Shown: positions 1-11,752, numbered from the stretch's first letter. The stretch is 64,000 bases of DNA from Hydrogenophilus sp. (GCA_026416515.1 JAOAEZ010000002.1:235160-299159); one strand, 5' to 3'. Notes: generated by a model not told the origin, from the letters alone. Numbers and translations: made by a program.

Positions 1-1538
1 AGGATGCGAGCGTCGCTTTCGATGGGGACGATTTCGTAGTCGCGCTCAGGGGTGAGACGAAGGCCATATTGTTCGATCCGTTCGGCGATGACTGCGGGTC
101 GACCAATAAGGATGGGACGGGCGATCCCTTCGTCTACAAGAACTTGCGCTGCCCGTAGGACCCGCTCTTCTTCTCCTTCCGCAAAAGCGATTTTTTTGAA
201 ACGGGCGCGCTTGGCAATGGCATAGACAGGTTTCATGAGAGTTCCAGAGGCATAGACAAAGGCTTGGAGCCGCTCCCGGTAGGCGTCAAGGTCGGCAATA
301 GGACGGGTGGCTACCCCACTGCGCATCGCGGCTTCGACAACGGCAGGGGCAATGGTGAGCATAAGCCGAGGGTCAAAGGGTTTGGGGATGAGGTAGTCGG
401 GACCAAAACGAAGGGTCTCTCCGCCGTAGGCGGCCGCTACCTGTTCGTGCTCTTCAATGCGCGCTAAACGAGCGATGGCATGAACGGCCGCGATGAGCAT
501 TTCGTCGGTGATCGCAGTGGCCCCGACGTCTAGAGCCCCCCGAAAGAGGTAGGGAAAACAGAGTACATTGTTGACTTGATTGGGAAAGTCGCTGCGGCCG
601 GTGGCGATGATGGCGTCCGGACGGAGTTGGCGAGCAAGGTCGGGGTCGATTTCGGGGGTGGGATTGGCTAAGGCGAAGATGATCGGCCGCGCAGCCATCG
701 CGCGTAAGAGTTCGGGTTTGAGAACGCCGCCGGCGGAAAGACCGAGAAAGATGTCGGCATCGCCGATGATGTCGGCAAGGGTTCGGGCGTCGGTCTCTTG
801 GGCATAGCGGGCTTTGTAGGGGTCCATGAGCTGAGTGCGACCGGTATAGACCACCCCGGCGAGGTCCGTGACCCAGATGTTGCTTTTGGGAAGACCGAGT
901 TTGACGAGGAGGTCGAGACAGGCGAGCGCTGCCGCACCCGCGCCGGCGGTGACGAGTTTGACCGAGGTGATCGATTTGCCAACCCATTCGAGCGCGTTGA
1001 GAAGGGCAGCAGCGACTACAACCGCGGTGCCGTGCTGGTCGTCGTGCAGCACGGGGATCTTCAGGCGCCGCCGAAGTTGTTCTTCGATCCAGAAGCAGTC
1101 AGGGGCTTTGATGTCTTCGAGGTTGATGCCGCCAAAGGAGGGTTCGAGCGCAGCGATGATGTCTACGAGCCGAGCAGGGTCTTGTTCGGCGATTTCTAGG
1201 TCAATGGCGTCGATGGCGGCGAATTTTTTGAAGAGAACGGCTTTCCCTTCCATGACCGGCTTGGCCGCGAGGGGGCCGATGTTGCCGAGACCGAGAACAG
1301 CAGTACCGTTGGTGATCACAGCGACGAGGTTGGCACGGTTGGTGTAACGGGCAACCACTGCGGGGTCCGCTGCGATCGCTTCCGCAGGAGCCGCTACGCC
1401 GGGGGAGTAGGCGAGCGCCAGGTCGCGCTGGTTGGAGAGGGCTTTGGTGGGAAGAATGGCCCATTTCCCGGGGGTAGGGTTTTGGTGGTAGTCGAGCGCA
1501 GCACGTCGACGTTCCTCGTCGGGGGTAAAAGTGGTCAT
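1..1538 (-). CDS. maeB: NADP-dependent malic enzyme, MaeB type (3' end cut by window edge)
   Basis: Oxidatively decarboxylates malate to pyruvate with NADP, linking the TCA cycle to acetyl-CoA and NADPH supply. About 512 codons are visible. The N-terminal malic domain carries LALAYSPGVAAP and VLHDDQHGTA, followed by a Rossmann NAD(P) domain (VTAGAGAAALACLDLL, ALANPTPEIDPD). After residue ~430 the phosphotransacetylase-like domain begins (KIAFAEGEEERVLRAA), which marks the long MaeB form of about 760 residues, so roughly a third lies outside the window. The start ATG at 1538 is preceded by GGGAGA about 7 bases upstream. It diverges from hfq. Confidence 0.93.
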   Translation of the reverse strand, partial: MTTFTPDEERRRAALDYHQNPTPGKWAILPTKALSNQRDLALAYSPGVAAPAEAIAADPAVVARYTNRANLVAVITNGTAVLGLGNIGPLAAKPVMEGKAVLFKKFAAIDAIDLEIAEQDPARLVDIIAALEPSFGGINLEDIKAPDCFWIEEQLRRRLKIPVLHDDQHGTAVVVAAALLNALEWVGKSITSVKLVTAGAGAAALACLDLLVKLGLPKSNIWVTDLAGVVYTGRTQLMDPYKARYAQETDARTLADIIGDADIFLGLSAGGVLKPELLRAMAARPIIFALANPTPEIDPDLARQLRPDAIIATGRSDFPNQVNNVLCFPYLFRGALDVGATAITDEMLIAAVHAIARLARIEEHEQVAAAYGGETLRFGPDYLIPKPFDPRLMLTIAPAVVEAAMRSGVATRPIADLDAYRERLQAFVYASGTLMKPVYAIAKRARFKKIAFAEGEEERVLRAAQVLVDEGIARPILIGRPAVIAERIEQYGLRLTPERDYEIVPIESDARI

Positions 1539-1663
1539 CAATTCTCTCCCTGGTTGAATGTAGCGGCCGATTCTAGCGTGGAATGTTGGGCATGGCACAA
1601 AAGAAGCTGCTCGGAGAGGGAGGCGCGAAGACGAAAAGCACGCCAGCGGGAGAGGGAAGAGGC

Positions 1664-1693
1664 TTGGTTATCGGGGGAATATTGACGTACAAT
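1664..1693 (+). promoter_or_regulatory. Candidate sigma-70 promoter of hfq
   Basis: TTGGTT at 1664-1669 and TACAAT at 1688-1693 with an 18-base spacer lie in the maeB/hfq divergent gap and would start transcription roughly 25-30 bases before the hfq ATG. Hexamers read by eye; the spacer is one base longer than ideal. Confidence 0.4.
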
Positions 1694-1727
1694 GAGATAC
1701 TTCGTGGTTTCTTGGGCAGATGGCGTG

Positions 1728-1991
1728 ATGAGCAATAAGGCGTTGCAGTTACAAGATCCTTTTTTGAATTTACTGCGGCGAGAGCGCGTGCCGGTCTCCA
1801 TCTATTTGGTCAACGGGATTAAGTTGCAGGGACAGATCGAGTCGTTCGATCAGTATGTGGTATTGTTGAAAAATACGGTGACCCAGATGGTATATAAGCA
1901 CGCGATTTCGACTGTGGTTCCTGCTCGACCGGTGACGTTGAGGGAGGTCCATACAGGACCAGAGATAACCGAAGATGACGCTGCACATTAA
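1728..1991 (+). CDS. hfq: RNA chaperone Hfq
   Basis: Sm-like hexameric ring protein that helps small RNAs pair with mRNAs. The 87-residue product begins [17 protein letters not shown] and holds the Sm1 motif ([19 protein letters not shown]) and the Sm2 motif ([10 protein letters not shown]), with only a short tail, as in betaproteobacteria. An upstream in-frame ATG at 1692 would add 12 residues that the family lacks, so 1728 is chosen. The stop codon overlaps the hflX start by one base (TAATG), which implies translational coupling. Confidence 0.96.
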   Translation: MSNKALQLQDPFLNLLRRERVPVSIYLVNGIKLQGQIESFDQYVVLLKNTVTQMVYKHAISTVVPARPVTLREVHTGPEITEDDAAH

Positions 1992-3085
1992 TGCCGGAGC
2001 AAAGACGGGACGGTGAACGGGTCTTCCTCGTTGAGGTGGATGGGGGCGAGGGGCCAGTTAAAGAGCGATTGGCAGAGCTGGAACGCTTGGCGGTAAGCGC
2101 CGGGGCGAGGGTGGTAGGAGGAACGGTGGTGCACCGTTCGCGGCCAGATCCCGCAACTTTTTTGGGTAAAGGAAAGGTGGCCGAGTTGTGCGGCCCGCTG
2201 AAGGAGAGCGGGGCAGAGGGGGTGATCCTCGGTTGTAGATTGTCTCCTGCCCAGCAGCGAAACTTGGAGCGGGCTTGGGGACGTTGGGTGATCGACCGCA
2301 ATATGCTGATCTTGGATATTTTCGCGTTGCGAGCTAAGAGCGCGGAGGGAAAATTGCAGGTGGAGTTGGCGCAGCTGGAGTATCTGCGTTCGCGCTTGGT
2401 GCGGGGGTGGAGCCATTTGGAACGGCAGCGCGGTGGGATCGGGTTGCGGGGACCAGGAGAAACCCAGTTGGAGACCGACCGCCGCTTGATCGGGGAGCGG
2501 GTGCGGGCGCTGCGAGAACGATTGGCACGCTTGGCCCGCCAGCGGGCAACACGCCGACGGGGCCGAAACCGTAGGGGGGTATGGCAGGTTTCGTTGGTGG
2601 GTTATACAAACGCGGGAAAGTCGACGTTGTTTAACGCATTGACTAAAGGGGGGGCGTGGGCCGCCGATCAGCTTTTCGCAACGTTGGACCCGACCTCCCG
2701 ACGGTTGTGGTTGCCACAGAGCGGGACCGTTGTGCTTTCCGATACGGTGGGGTTTATCCGCGAATTGCCGCACGATTTGGTGGCAGCATTTCAGGCGACG
2801 TTGGAGGAGGTGCGGGAGGCCGATCTGCTGCTGGTGGTGTTGGATGGCGCAAGCGCAACGCGCGAGGAAGAGGAGGCGGTGGTATTGGAGACTTTGCAGC
2901 AGATCGGCGCAGGTGAGGTCCCGCTGTTGGAGGTGACCAATAAAATCGACCTATTGGGGGAGCCCCCTTCAGTGGTGCGCGATGGAGAGGGGATTGTCCG
3001 AAGAGTGCGATTGAGCGCCGCAACAGGGGAGGGAGTGACGTTGCTGCGCGAGGCGCTCGATGAGCGATTGCAGGCGTTGAGGTGA
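1991..3085 (+). CDS. hflX: GTPase HflX, ribosome rescue/splitting factor
   Basis: Ribosome-associated translational GTPase that splits stalled or heat-damaged ribosomes. The 364-residue protein has the HflX N-terminal domain (VVHRSRPDPATFLGKGK), the glycine-rich GLRGPGETQLETDRR segment, then a TRAFAC GTPase domain: G1 GYTNAGKST near residue 204, G3 DTVGF near 251 and G4 NKID near 317. It sits in the classic hfq-hflX-hflK-hflC order and overlaps hfq by one base; hflK follows after 8 bases. Confidence 0.96.
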   Translation: MPEQRRDGERVFLVEVDGGEGPVKERLAELERLAVSAGARVVGGTVVHRSRPDPATFLGKGKVAELCGPLKESGAEGVILGCRLSPAQQRNLERAWGRWVIDRNMLILDIFALRAKSAEGKLQVELAQLEYLRSRLVRGWSHLERQRGGIGLRGPGETQLETDRRLIGERVRALRERLARLARQRATRRRGRNRRGVWQVSLVGYTNAGKSTLFNALTKGGAWAADQLFATLDPTSRRLWLPQSGTVVLSDTVGFIRELPHDLVAAFQATLEEVREADLLLVVLDGASATREEEEAVVLETLQQIGAGEVPLLEVTNKIDLLGEPPSVVRDGEGIVRRVRLSAATGEGVTLLREALDERLQALR

Positions 3086-3093
3086 GGTAGATC

Positions 3094-4383
3094 ATGGGAT
3101 GGAACGATCCGCGCTGGGGAGATAGAGAAGAGGGGAGGATAGAACCACATCGCCGACCAGGAGGGGAGGAGGGCCCTCCCGATTTGGATGAGGTGTGGCG
3201 AACATTCAACGAGCGATTGAACGCCCTTTTCGGAAAAGGAAACGGAGAGGGGGGAGGAGAAGGGCGAGATCAGCGCTACAGGGGAGGGAGAAGGGGGTGG
3301 GGCGGAATGCTCTTGTTGGTAGGAATAGTGGGAGTGGCTTTGTGGCTGTTGTCAGGGTTTTATAAGGTGGAGGCTAACGAGCGCGGGGTGGTGCTGCGCT
3401 TCGGCCGATACGTGGAGACGACCGAGCCAGGGTTGCGGTGGCGTTTGCCGTGGCCGATCGAGACCCATGAGGTGGTCGATTTGACAGGGGTGCGAACAGT
3501 AGAGGTAGGATACCGAGGGAGCGAACGCAATAAGATGCTGCGCGAGTCGTTGATGTTGACCGATGACGAGAATATCGTGTCGATTATGTTCGCTGTTCAG
3601 TATGTGCTGCGGTCACCCGAGGATTACCTCTTCCGAGATCGAGCCCCCGATGAGTCGGTGAAGCAGGTGGCCGAGAGCGCGATGCGTGAGATCGTCGGAA
3701 AGAGCAAGATGGATTTCGTGTTGTACGAGGGACGCGAGGAGATCGCCGCCCGCTCACAAGCATTGATGCAGCAGATGCTCGATCGATATCAGACAGGGGT
3801 ACAGGTGGTGCGGGTGACGTTGCAAAACGCCCAGCCGCCGGAGCAGGTCCAGGCGGCGTTCGATGATGCGGTGAAGGCGGGCCAGGATCGCGAGCGCTTG
3901 CGCAACGAGGGAGAGGCTTACGCCAACGCGGTAATCCCTAGGGCCCGCGGCGCAGCAGCCCGTTTGATCGAGGAGGCAGAGGGATACCGCGCGCGCGTGA
4001 TAGCGCAGGCAGAGGGAGATATCGCCCGCTTTTTGCAGGTCTATGAGCAGTACCGCCACGCCCCCAGTGTGATGCGCGATCGCCTTTATGTGGAGACGAT
4101 GCAGCAGGTACTGCAACGAGCGAGTAAGGTGGTGGTCGATCTGGAGGGAGGAAATCCTTTCCTGCTCCTGCCGATGGGAGAGTGGTTGAGCCGAATGGGA
4201 GCGACAGGCAGCGGACGAGGGGGAGGAGCGGAGACAGGGACTCCTCCATTGGGATGGGGTGAAGGAATACCCCAGGAGGGAACAGGGGCCGCCGGCGGAA
4301 CAGGAGCGATAGGAGGCGGCAGCAGTGAGGGAAGTAACCAGGGAGGTCGATCGTTGCCTCGTGAGCGGGGGAGCCGGCCATGA
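3094..4383 (+). CDS. hflK: FtsH protease modulator HflK
   Basis: Inner-membrane SPFH/band-7 protein that assembles with HflC into a cage around the FtsH protease. The 429 residues start with a Gly/Arg-rich cytoplasmic tail, then one membrane helix (LLLVGIVGVALWLLSGFY, about residues 71-88), the band-7 domain starting VEANERGVVLRFGRY, a coiled-coil stretch and a Gly/Ser-rich C-terminal tail typical of HflK. The stop overlaps hflC by 4 bases (ATGA). Confidence 0.95.
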   Translation: MGWNDPRWGDREEGRIEPHRRPGGEEGPPDLDEVWRTFNERLNALFGKGNGEGGGEGRDQRYRGGRRGWGGMLLLVGIVGVALWLLSGFYKVEANERGVVLRFGRYVETTEPGLRWRLPWPIETHEVVDLTGVRTVEVGYRGSERNKMLRESLMLTDDENIVSIMFAVQYVLRSPEDYLFRDRAPDESVKQVAESAMREIVGKSKMDFVLYEGREEIAARSQALMQQMLDRYQTGVQVVRVTLQNAQPPEQVQAAFDDAVKAGQDRERLRNEGEAYANAVIPRARGAAARLIEEAEGYRARVIAQAEGDIARFLQVYEQYRHAPSVMRDRLYVETMQQVLQRASKVVVDLEGGNPFLLLPMGEWLSRMGATGSGRGGGAETGTPPLGWGEGIPQEGTGAAGGTGAIGGGSSEGSNQGGRSLPRERGSRP

Positions 4384-5261
4384 GCGGACGCGTGGGCGCA
4401 GCAGCAGTCGGATTGATTTTGGCAGCGGGGGTAATGGGGTCGTTGAGCTTTTTTGTGGTGGATGAGCGACGGTTTGCATTGGTGATGCAGTTCGGGGAGG
4501 TGCGCCAGGTGGTGACAACCCCCGGTTTGCATGTGAAAGTACCGCTAATTCAGAATGTTCGGTTTTTGGATAAGCGGCTGTTGACGATCGATACACCAGA
4601 CCCAGAGCGATTTATCACTTCAGAGAAAAAAAATGTGCTGGTGGATCATTTCGTGAAGTGGCGAATCGTCGATCCAAAACAATATTTCGTGTCGCTGGCA
4701 GGGGATGAGTTGCGGGCCCGAACGCGCATCATGCAAACCGTCAATGCCGCTTTGCGCGAGGAGTTCGGCCAGAGAACAGTCCACGATGTCGTTTCAGGAG
4801 AGCGCGATAAAGTGATGGAGGTGGTTCGCCAGAAGGTGGACCGAGATGCGCGAACGTTCGGCGTGGCGATCGTCGATGTGCGCTTAAAACGGGTCGATTT
4901 GCCCGCTGAGGTTTCAGAGTCGGTCTACCGCCGCATGGAGGCGGAGCGCAAACGGGTGGCAAATAATTTGCGAAGCGAGGGATCAGCCGACGCCGAGCGA
5001 ATCCGGGCTGAGGCAGATCGGCAACGGGAGGTGATCTTGGCAGAGGCGTACCGCGAGGCACAGCGGTTGCGGGGAGAGGGAGATGCCGCTGCCGCGCGTA
5101 TCTTTAATGAGGGGGCAGCACGCGATCCAGAGTTTTTCCGCTTTTACCGAACCTTGGAGGCATACCGCGAGGGGTTGGGACGGCGCGAGGATGTGTTGGT
5201 ATTGGATGCCTCGAGCGACTTTTTCCGCTACCTCAAAGGAGTGGAGCAAAAGAGAGAGTGA
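4380..5261 (+). CDS. hflC: FtsH protease modulator HflC
   Basis: Partner of HflK in the FtsH-regulating membrane complex. The 293-residue protein has an N-terminal membrane anchor (AAAVGLILAAGVMGSLSFFV), the band-7 domain beginning VVDERRFALVMQFGEV, and an Ala/Arg/Glu coiled coil (residues ~180-240). It starts inside the hflK stop codon (ATGA) and is followed after 39 bases by hisZ, so all of hfq-purA may be one transcript. Confidence 0.95.
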   Translation: MSGRVGAAAVGLILAAGVMGSLSFFVVDERRFALVMQFGEVRQVVTTPGLHVKVPLIQNVRFLDKRLLTIDTPDPERFITSEKKNVLVDHFVKWRIVDPKQYFVSLAGDELRARTRIMQTVNAALREEFGQRTVHDVVSGERDKVMEVVRQKVDRDARTFGVAIVDVRLKRVDLPAEVSESVYRRMEAERKRVANNLRSEGSADAERIRAEADRQREVILAEAYREAQRLRGEGDAAAARIFNEGAARDPEFFRFYRTLEAYREGLGRREDVLVLDASSDFFRYLKGVEQKRE

Positions 5262-5300
5262 AAGAGGGAGAACACTAGGAGCGAGGAATAGGGAGGCGCT

Positions 5301-7837
<2,537 letters not shown>

Positions 7838-7918
7838 GGAAAAGAGGGTACTTGGCCCGCGGAGGGCGATGGATCAAAAGGGCCGAGGAATCAGAAAAAG
7901 AGCGAAAGGGGCTCGCGG

Positions 7919-8653
7919 TTAGGGAGAGCAGCCTAGAAGGGGAGCGAGGTGGGGCCAGATCGTTTCGAGGAGTTTGGATTGTGCGGCTGCAGTGGGGTGG
8001 AGACCGTCGGCTTGAAAAGCAGTAGGGTCGAGGGCGATGGGGGCGAGGAGAAAGGGAACAAAGCCAGCGAGTGGATAGGTGCGCGCGAGCTCCCCGTAGA
8101 GGTTGGCAAATTGCTCGGTGTATTCGGGGCCGAGGTTGGGGGGGATCTTCATGCCGATGAGAAGAGTGCGGGCGCCCGCAGCGGCGGCTTGGTCCATGAT
8201 GGCGGCAAGATTGGCGCGGATTTGAGAGGGGGGAAGCCCACGCAGCCCGTCGTTGGCACCGAGAGCGAGGATGAGGAGGTGGGGGTTGTGACGCTGAAGG
8301 AGGCGGGTAATACGGGCACGCCCACCAGCGGTGGTCTCTCCAGAGACGCTGGCATTGATCAGACGCCAGTGAGGGGCGCATTGTTCGATCCGACGTTGGA
8401 GGAGGTCGACCCAGCCTGTCCCGGCAGGAAGACCATAGCCCGCCGAGAGACTGTCACCGAGGATGAGGAGGGTACTTTGCGCTACCGCGATTGCAGGAAG
8501 GAGAGCGAGCGCGAGAATAAGAAGAGCAGCCAAGAGGGGAGGAGGAGGAGAGAGAGGGCGAAGGGGGAAAGAACGCGTTCGGCCGATGTAAGAGGAGAGG
8601 AGGGAGATAGGGGAGCAAGGTGCAGTTGAGGGAGGGAGAGAGATTCGGGCCAT
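7919..8653 (-). CDS. tesA: SGNH/GDSL esterase, TesA-like, exported
   Basis: Periplasmic acyl-CoA thioesterase/lysophospholipase or arylesterase of the SGNH family. After a signal segment (PLLAALLILALALLPAIAVAQ, residues ~39-59) come block I GDSLSAGYGLP (nucleophile Ser68), block III GANDGLRG and block V DGLHP, which supply Ser, Gly, Asn and the Asp-His pair. The likely ATG at 8653 shares the CATG palindrome with the ybbA start on the other strand and gives an unusually long n-region, so the true start may lie further in. tesA divergent from a YbbA-type ATPase is a common proteobacterial pair. Confidence 0.85.
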   Translation of the reverse strand: MARISLPPSTAPCSPISLLSSYIGRTRSFPLRPLSPPPPLLAALLILALALLPAIAVAQSTLLILGDSLSAGYGLPAGTGWVDLLQRRIEQCAPHWRLINASVSGETTAGGRARITRLLQRHNPHLLILALGANDGLRGLPPSQIRANLAAIMDQAAAAGARTLLIGMKIPPNLGPEYTEQFANLYGELARTYPLAGFVPFLLAPIALDPTAFQADGLHPTAAAQSKLLETIWPHLAPLLGCSP

Positions 8654-9329
8654 GATCGAGGTGGTAGGTGTGGGATACGAGGTGGTGCTGCCTTCGAGAG
8701 AGAGGCTTACGGTGCTGGAGGAGATAAATTGTACCATCGAGACAGGGGAAGCAGTGGCGGTCGTGGGGAGCTCCGGGTCGGGGAAGTCGACGTTGTTGGG
8801 GGTGATGGCGGGATTGACCCAGCCACAGAGGGGGGTGGTGCGGGTGGATGGGTGGACGATGTCACAGGCCAGTGAGGAGGAGCGGGCGGCGTGGCGGTTA
8901 CGGGAGGTGGGTTTTGTGTTTCAGAACTTTCAGTTGTTGCCCCATTTGACTGCTTTGGAGAACGTGGCTTTGCCGCTTTGGTTGCGCGGAGAGCGAAGGG
9001 CAGAGGCGATAGCCCGAGTGTGGTTGGAGCGCGTGGGGTTGGAGGAAAGAGTTAACCATCGGCCTGCCCAGCTTTCGGGAGGGGAGCAGCAGCGGGTGGG
9101 ATTGGCGCGGGCTTTCGCGTGCCGCCCCCGCTTTTTGTTTGCCGATGAGCCGACCGGGAATTTGGATCGAAAGACCGCAGCACGGGTAGGGGCGTTGTTG
9201 TTCGGATTGCAGGAAGAGGAGAAGACGACGTTGGTGGTGGTGACCCACGATGAGACGTTGGCTCGCAGCGCTAACCGCTGGTTGCGGTTGGAGGAGGGAC
9301 GAGTGGTGGAGGAGGGTAGAAGGAATTGA
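8652..9329 (+). CDS. ybbA: YbbA/LolD-type ABC transporter ATP-binding protein
   Basis: ATPase of the MacB-like (type VII) ABC family. The 225 residues contain Walker A GSSGSGKST, Q-loop FVFQNFQLLPHL, signature LSGGEQQRV, Walker B FLFADEPTGNLD and the H-loop VVVTHDE. In relatives YbbA works with the permease YbbP and is encoded divergently from tesA. No permease gene follows here; yjbQ comes next after 74 bases, so the membrane partner must be elsewhere or missing. Confidence 0.9.
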   Translation: MIEVVGVGYEVVLPSRERLTVLEEINCTIETGEAVAVVGSSGSGKSTLLGVMAGLTQPQRGVVRVDGWTMSQASEEERAAWRLREVGFVFQNFQLLPHLTALENVALPLWLRGERRAEAIARVWLERVGLEERVNHRPAQLSGGEQQRVGLARAFACRPRFLFADEPTGNLDRKTAARVGALLFGLQEEEKTTLVVVTHDETLARSANRWLRLEEGRVVEEGRRN

Positions 9330-9391
9330 GCAGCGCCTTTTCATGAGGTGTGAGGGGAGAAATGGGTGGAGGAGGAGAAGGGATTTTTTTG

Positions 9392-9397
9392 TATAAT
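9392..9397 (+). promoter_or_regulatory. TATAAT -10 element abutting the yjbQ start
   Basis: A perfect TATAAT ends 6 bases before the yjbQ ATG at 9404. A transcript started from it would have essentially no 5' leader. I see no good -35 hexamer at 16-18 bases. Confidence 0.4.
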
Positions 9398-9403
9398 AGG
9401 GGG

Positions 9404-9823
9404 ATGCGTTTAATAAACAGAACTTTGGTCGTTACTACTTCCGGACGCGGACTTTTCGAGTTTACCGACGCAGCGCGCCGTTTCGTCGCCGAATCGGGTA
9501 TCCGAGAGGGGCTTCTTGTCCTCTTTTGTCGCCATACCTCGGCTTCACTGCTGATTCAGGAGAACGCCGATCCCGAGGTGCGGGAGGATCTCGAGAGCTT
9601 TTTTGGCCGTTTGGTGCCCGAGGGACGGTCACAGTGGCGACATGCTACAGAGGGACCAGACGATATGCCAGCCCACATTCGTAGTGCGTTGACGCAGAGC
9701 TCTTTGACTATCCCTGTGGTCGATCGGGTGTTGGCGTTGGGGACATGGCAAGGGCTCTATCTTTGGGAGCACCGGACGAGACCACACCGGCGCGAGATTG
9801 TGTTTTCTCTTCTCGGGGTTTGA
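9404..9823 (+). CDS. yjbQ: YjbQ / UPF0047 family protein
   Basis: Small conserved protein (139 residues) of the YjbQ family; weak thiamine-phosphate synthase activity has been reported for members, but the physiological role is unclear. It holds the family's CRHTSASLLIQENADP block, the WRHATEGPDDMPAHIRSAL segment and the C-terminal GTWQGLYLWEHR stretch. An in-frame ATG at 9350 would add 18 low-complexity residues; 9404 matches the usual N-terminus (MRLINRTLVVTT). asnO follows after 96 bases. Confidence 0.88.
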   Translation: MRLINRTLVVTTSGRGLFEFTDAARRFVAESGIREGLLVLFCRHTSASLLIQENADPEVREDLESFFGRLVPEGRSQWRHATEGPDDMPAHIRSALTQSSLTIPVVDRVLALGTWQGLYLWEHRTRPHRREIVFSLLGV

Positions 9824-9919
9824 GTGTTAGCAATGACGGCCGCTTTGATGATGGCCGCACAGGGCTTCGCTCTGCGCTGTGCCCGGCGCATGGGGCGGTC
9901 GCGGGTTCGGTGATTTCCG

Positions 9920-11752
9920 ATGTGCGGCATCGCCGGCGAGTTGCGATTGGATGAAACACCGTGCGCCCGCACGACGTTGGAGCGCATGGTGCCGGCGCTC
10001 GCCCGCCGTGGCCCCGATGGCGAGGGATTGTGGCTTTCGGGGCCCGTTGGGCTTGCCCATCGGCGCTTGGCGATTATCGATCTTTCAGTACGCTCAGCAC
10101 AGCCGATGGTGGATGAGCGATTGGCGCTCGCCCTTGTTTTCAATGGCACGATCTATAACTATCCCGAGTTGCGGGCCCAGCTCGCCGCCCTCGGTCATCG
10201 CTTTGTTTCCGACGGCGATACCGAGGTGATCTTGCGCGCTTACGCCGAGTGGGGAGAGTCTTGCGTCGAACGCTTGCATGGCATGTTCGCCTTTGCCATT
10301 TGGGATGGCCGCCGACGCGCCCTTTTTCTCGCCCGCGATCGCCTCGGGATCAAGCCGCTTTATTTTGCCCGTACCGACCGCTTCTTTCGCTTTGCTTCGA
10401 ATAGCCAGGCATTGCTTTCCGCCGGCGAGATCGACACGCGTTTGGATCCCGTCGGTTTGCAGTTCCAGTTCCGCTTGCATGGGGCTGTGCCGCCCCCTTA
10501 TACCGTGCTGCGCGGTATACGCAAGCTCGCGCAGGGCACGACGCTGACGCTGTACGCCGATGGCCGGGAGTCGGTGCGCCGGTATTGGCGCCTTCCACCC
10601 CCCGCTGACCCCCCACCGCTGATGAGCGAGCAGGAGTGGATTGAACGCCTGCGTTATGAATTGCGCGAGGCAGTGCGTCAGCGTTTGGAAATCGCTGATG
10701 TGAAAGTGGGTGTCTTGCTTTCCGGCGGTCTCGATTCTTCGCTGATCGTCGCGCTTGCATATGCGGCTGGCGCTTCCGACCTGATGACCTTTTCAATCGG
10801 TTTCGAAGATTCGCCCGAGGAGCGCGGGGATGAGTTCGAATATTCCGATGCCGTGGCCCGCTTTTTCGGAACACGCCATCACCGTTATAGGATCTCCAAC
10901 GAGGAGGTGCTCGCGCGTCTTTCCGAGGCGATCAGCGCTATGGCTGAGCCGCTGGCAAGCCAGGATGCAGCCTCTTTTTATCTGTTAGCCGAACGGGTGC
11001 GCGAAAGCGTCAAGGTGGTGCAAACGGGACAGGGAGCAGATGAGCTCTTCGCGGGCTATTCCTGGCATGCGAAGATGGCCGCCGATGCTGGCCCCGCTTT
11101 GGACCGGCTCGAACGCTTCTATTTCGACCGTCCATATGAGGCGCTTGCCGAGATGCTTACCGCACCATATAGCGTGCCCGACGATCGAGTGGCCGATTTC
11201 TTTCGCGAACGCTTCGTGGAAGAGGCAAGTTCAGCTTTCCTCGATACGTTGCTGCGCATCGAGGCTACTTGGCTGGTTACCGATGATCCCGTCAAACGCG
11301 TGGATAGCATGACTATGGCGTGGGGGGTAGAGGCGCGCACACCTTTCCTCGATCACCGCTTCGTGGAGTTCGTCGTCAATATGCCGGCGACGCTTAAATT
11401 AGGCGCAGATGGGATGACCAACAAATATGCGCTTAAACAGGTCGCGCGCGACCTTTTGCCCGATTTCGTGGTCGATCGACCTAAGGGCTATTTCCCTATG
11501 CCAGCGCTCAAATATGTGCGCGGCTCTTTTTTCGCCTTTATGCGCGAAATCCTCAACTCGGACGCTTGTCGGAGGCGCGGCCTTTATCGGCGTGAGTTCG
11601 TCGATAAACTCCTTGCCAACCCCGAGCACTACCGAACCAAGATCGAGGGGTCTACGCTGTGGCATATGGCCGTGCTGGAGCTTTGGCTTCAGCAAAACGT
11701 CGATTCTCGGCCATGGCAGCAGGAGGTGAGAGTCACCGCTGCGGGGGGATAA
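9920..11752 (+). CDS. asnO: Class II glutamine amidotransferase of the N-acetylglutaminylglutamine amide type (AsnO)
   Basis: Asparagine-synthetase-like enzyme. The N-terminal Ntn glutaminase uses Cys2 (MCGIAGE, RRGPDGEG, VFNGTIYNY) and the C-terminal ATP-pyrophosphatase domain carries SGGLDSS at 268-274, QTGQGADELFAGY and RTPFLDHRFVEF. The 610-residue length, MSEQEWIERLR linker and RPKGYFPMPALKY near the C-terminus fit the amidotransferase that amidates the dipeptide osmolyte NAGGN rather than AsnB. The usual partners (the GNAT/ATP-grasp NAGGN synthetase and an M42 peptidase) are absent here. Codon use differs from the neighbours: the + strand is C-rich (60 bases from 10561 hold 27 C and 18 G), which suggests acquisition. 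Confidence 0.82.
   Translation: MCGIAGELRLDETPCARTTLERMVPALARRGPDGEGLWLSGPVGLAHRRLAIIDLSVRSAQPMVDERLALALVFNGTIYNYPELRAQLAALGHRFVSDGDTEVILRAYAEWGESCVERLHGMFAFAIWDGRRRALFLARDRLGIKPLYFARTDRFFRFASNSQALLSAGEIDTRLDPVGLQFQFRLHGAVPPPYTVLRGIRKLAQGTTLTLYADGRESVRRYWRLPPPADPPPLMSEQEWIERLRYELREAVRQRLEIADVKVGVLLSGGLDSSLIVALAYAAGASDLMTFSIGFEDSPEERGDEFEYSDAVARFFGTRHHRYRISNEEVLARLSEAISAMAEPLASQDAASFYLLAERVRESVKVVQTGQGADELFAGYSWHAKMAADAGPALDRLERFYFDRPYEALAEMLTAPYSVPDDRVADFFRERFVEEASSAFLDTLLRIEATWLVTDDPVKRVDSMTMAWGVEARTPFLDHRFVEFVVNMPATLKLGADGMTNKYALKQVARDLLPDFVVDRPKGYFPMPALKYVRGSFFAFMREILNSDACRRRGLYRREFVDKLLANPEHYRTKIEGSTLWHMAVLELWLQQNVDSRPWQQEVRVTAAGG

Noticed and set aside
454..987. Open frames on both strands across 264-1464
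   Set aside because: They are shadows of the malic enzyme, which has full family motifs in its own minus-strand frame through 1-1538.
1988..2773. 261-codon minus-strand frame opposite hflX
   Set aside because: Pro/Gln/Ser-rich antisense of a fully conserved GTPase; no domain and no start context.
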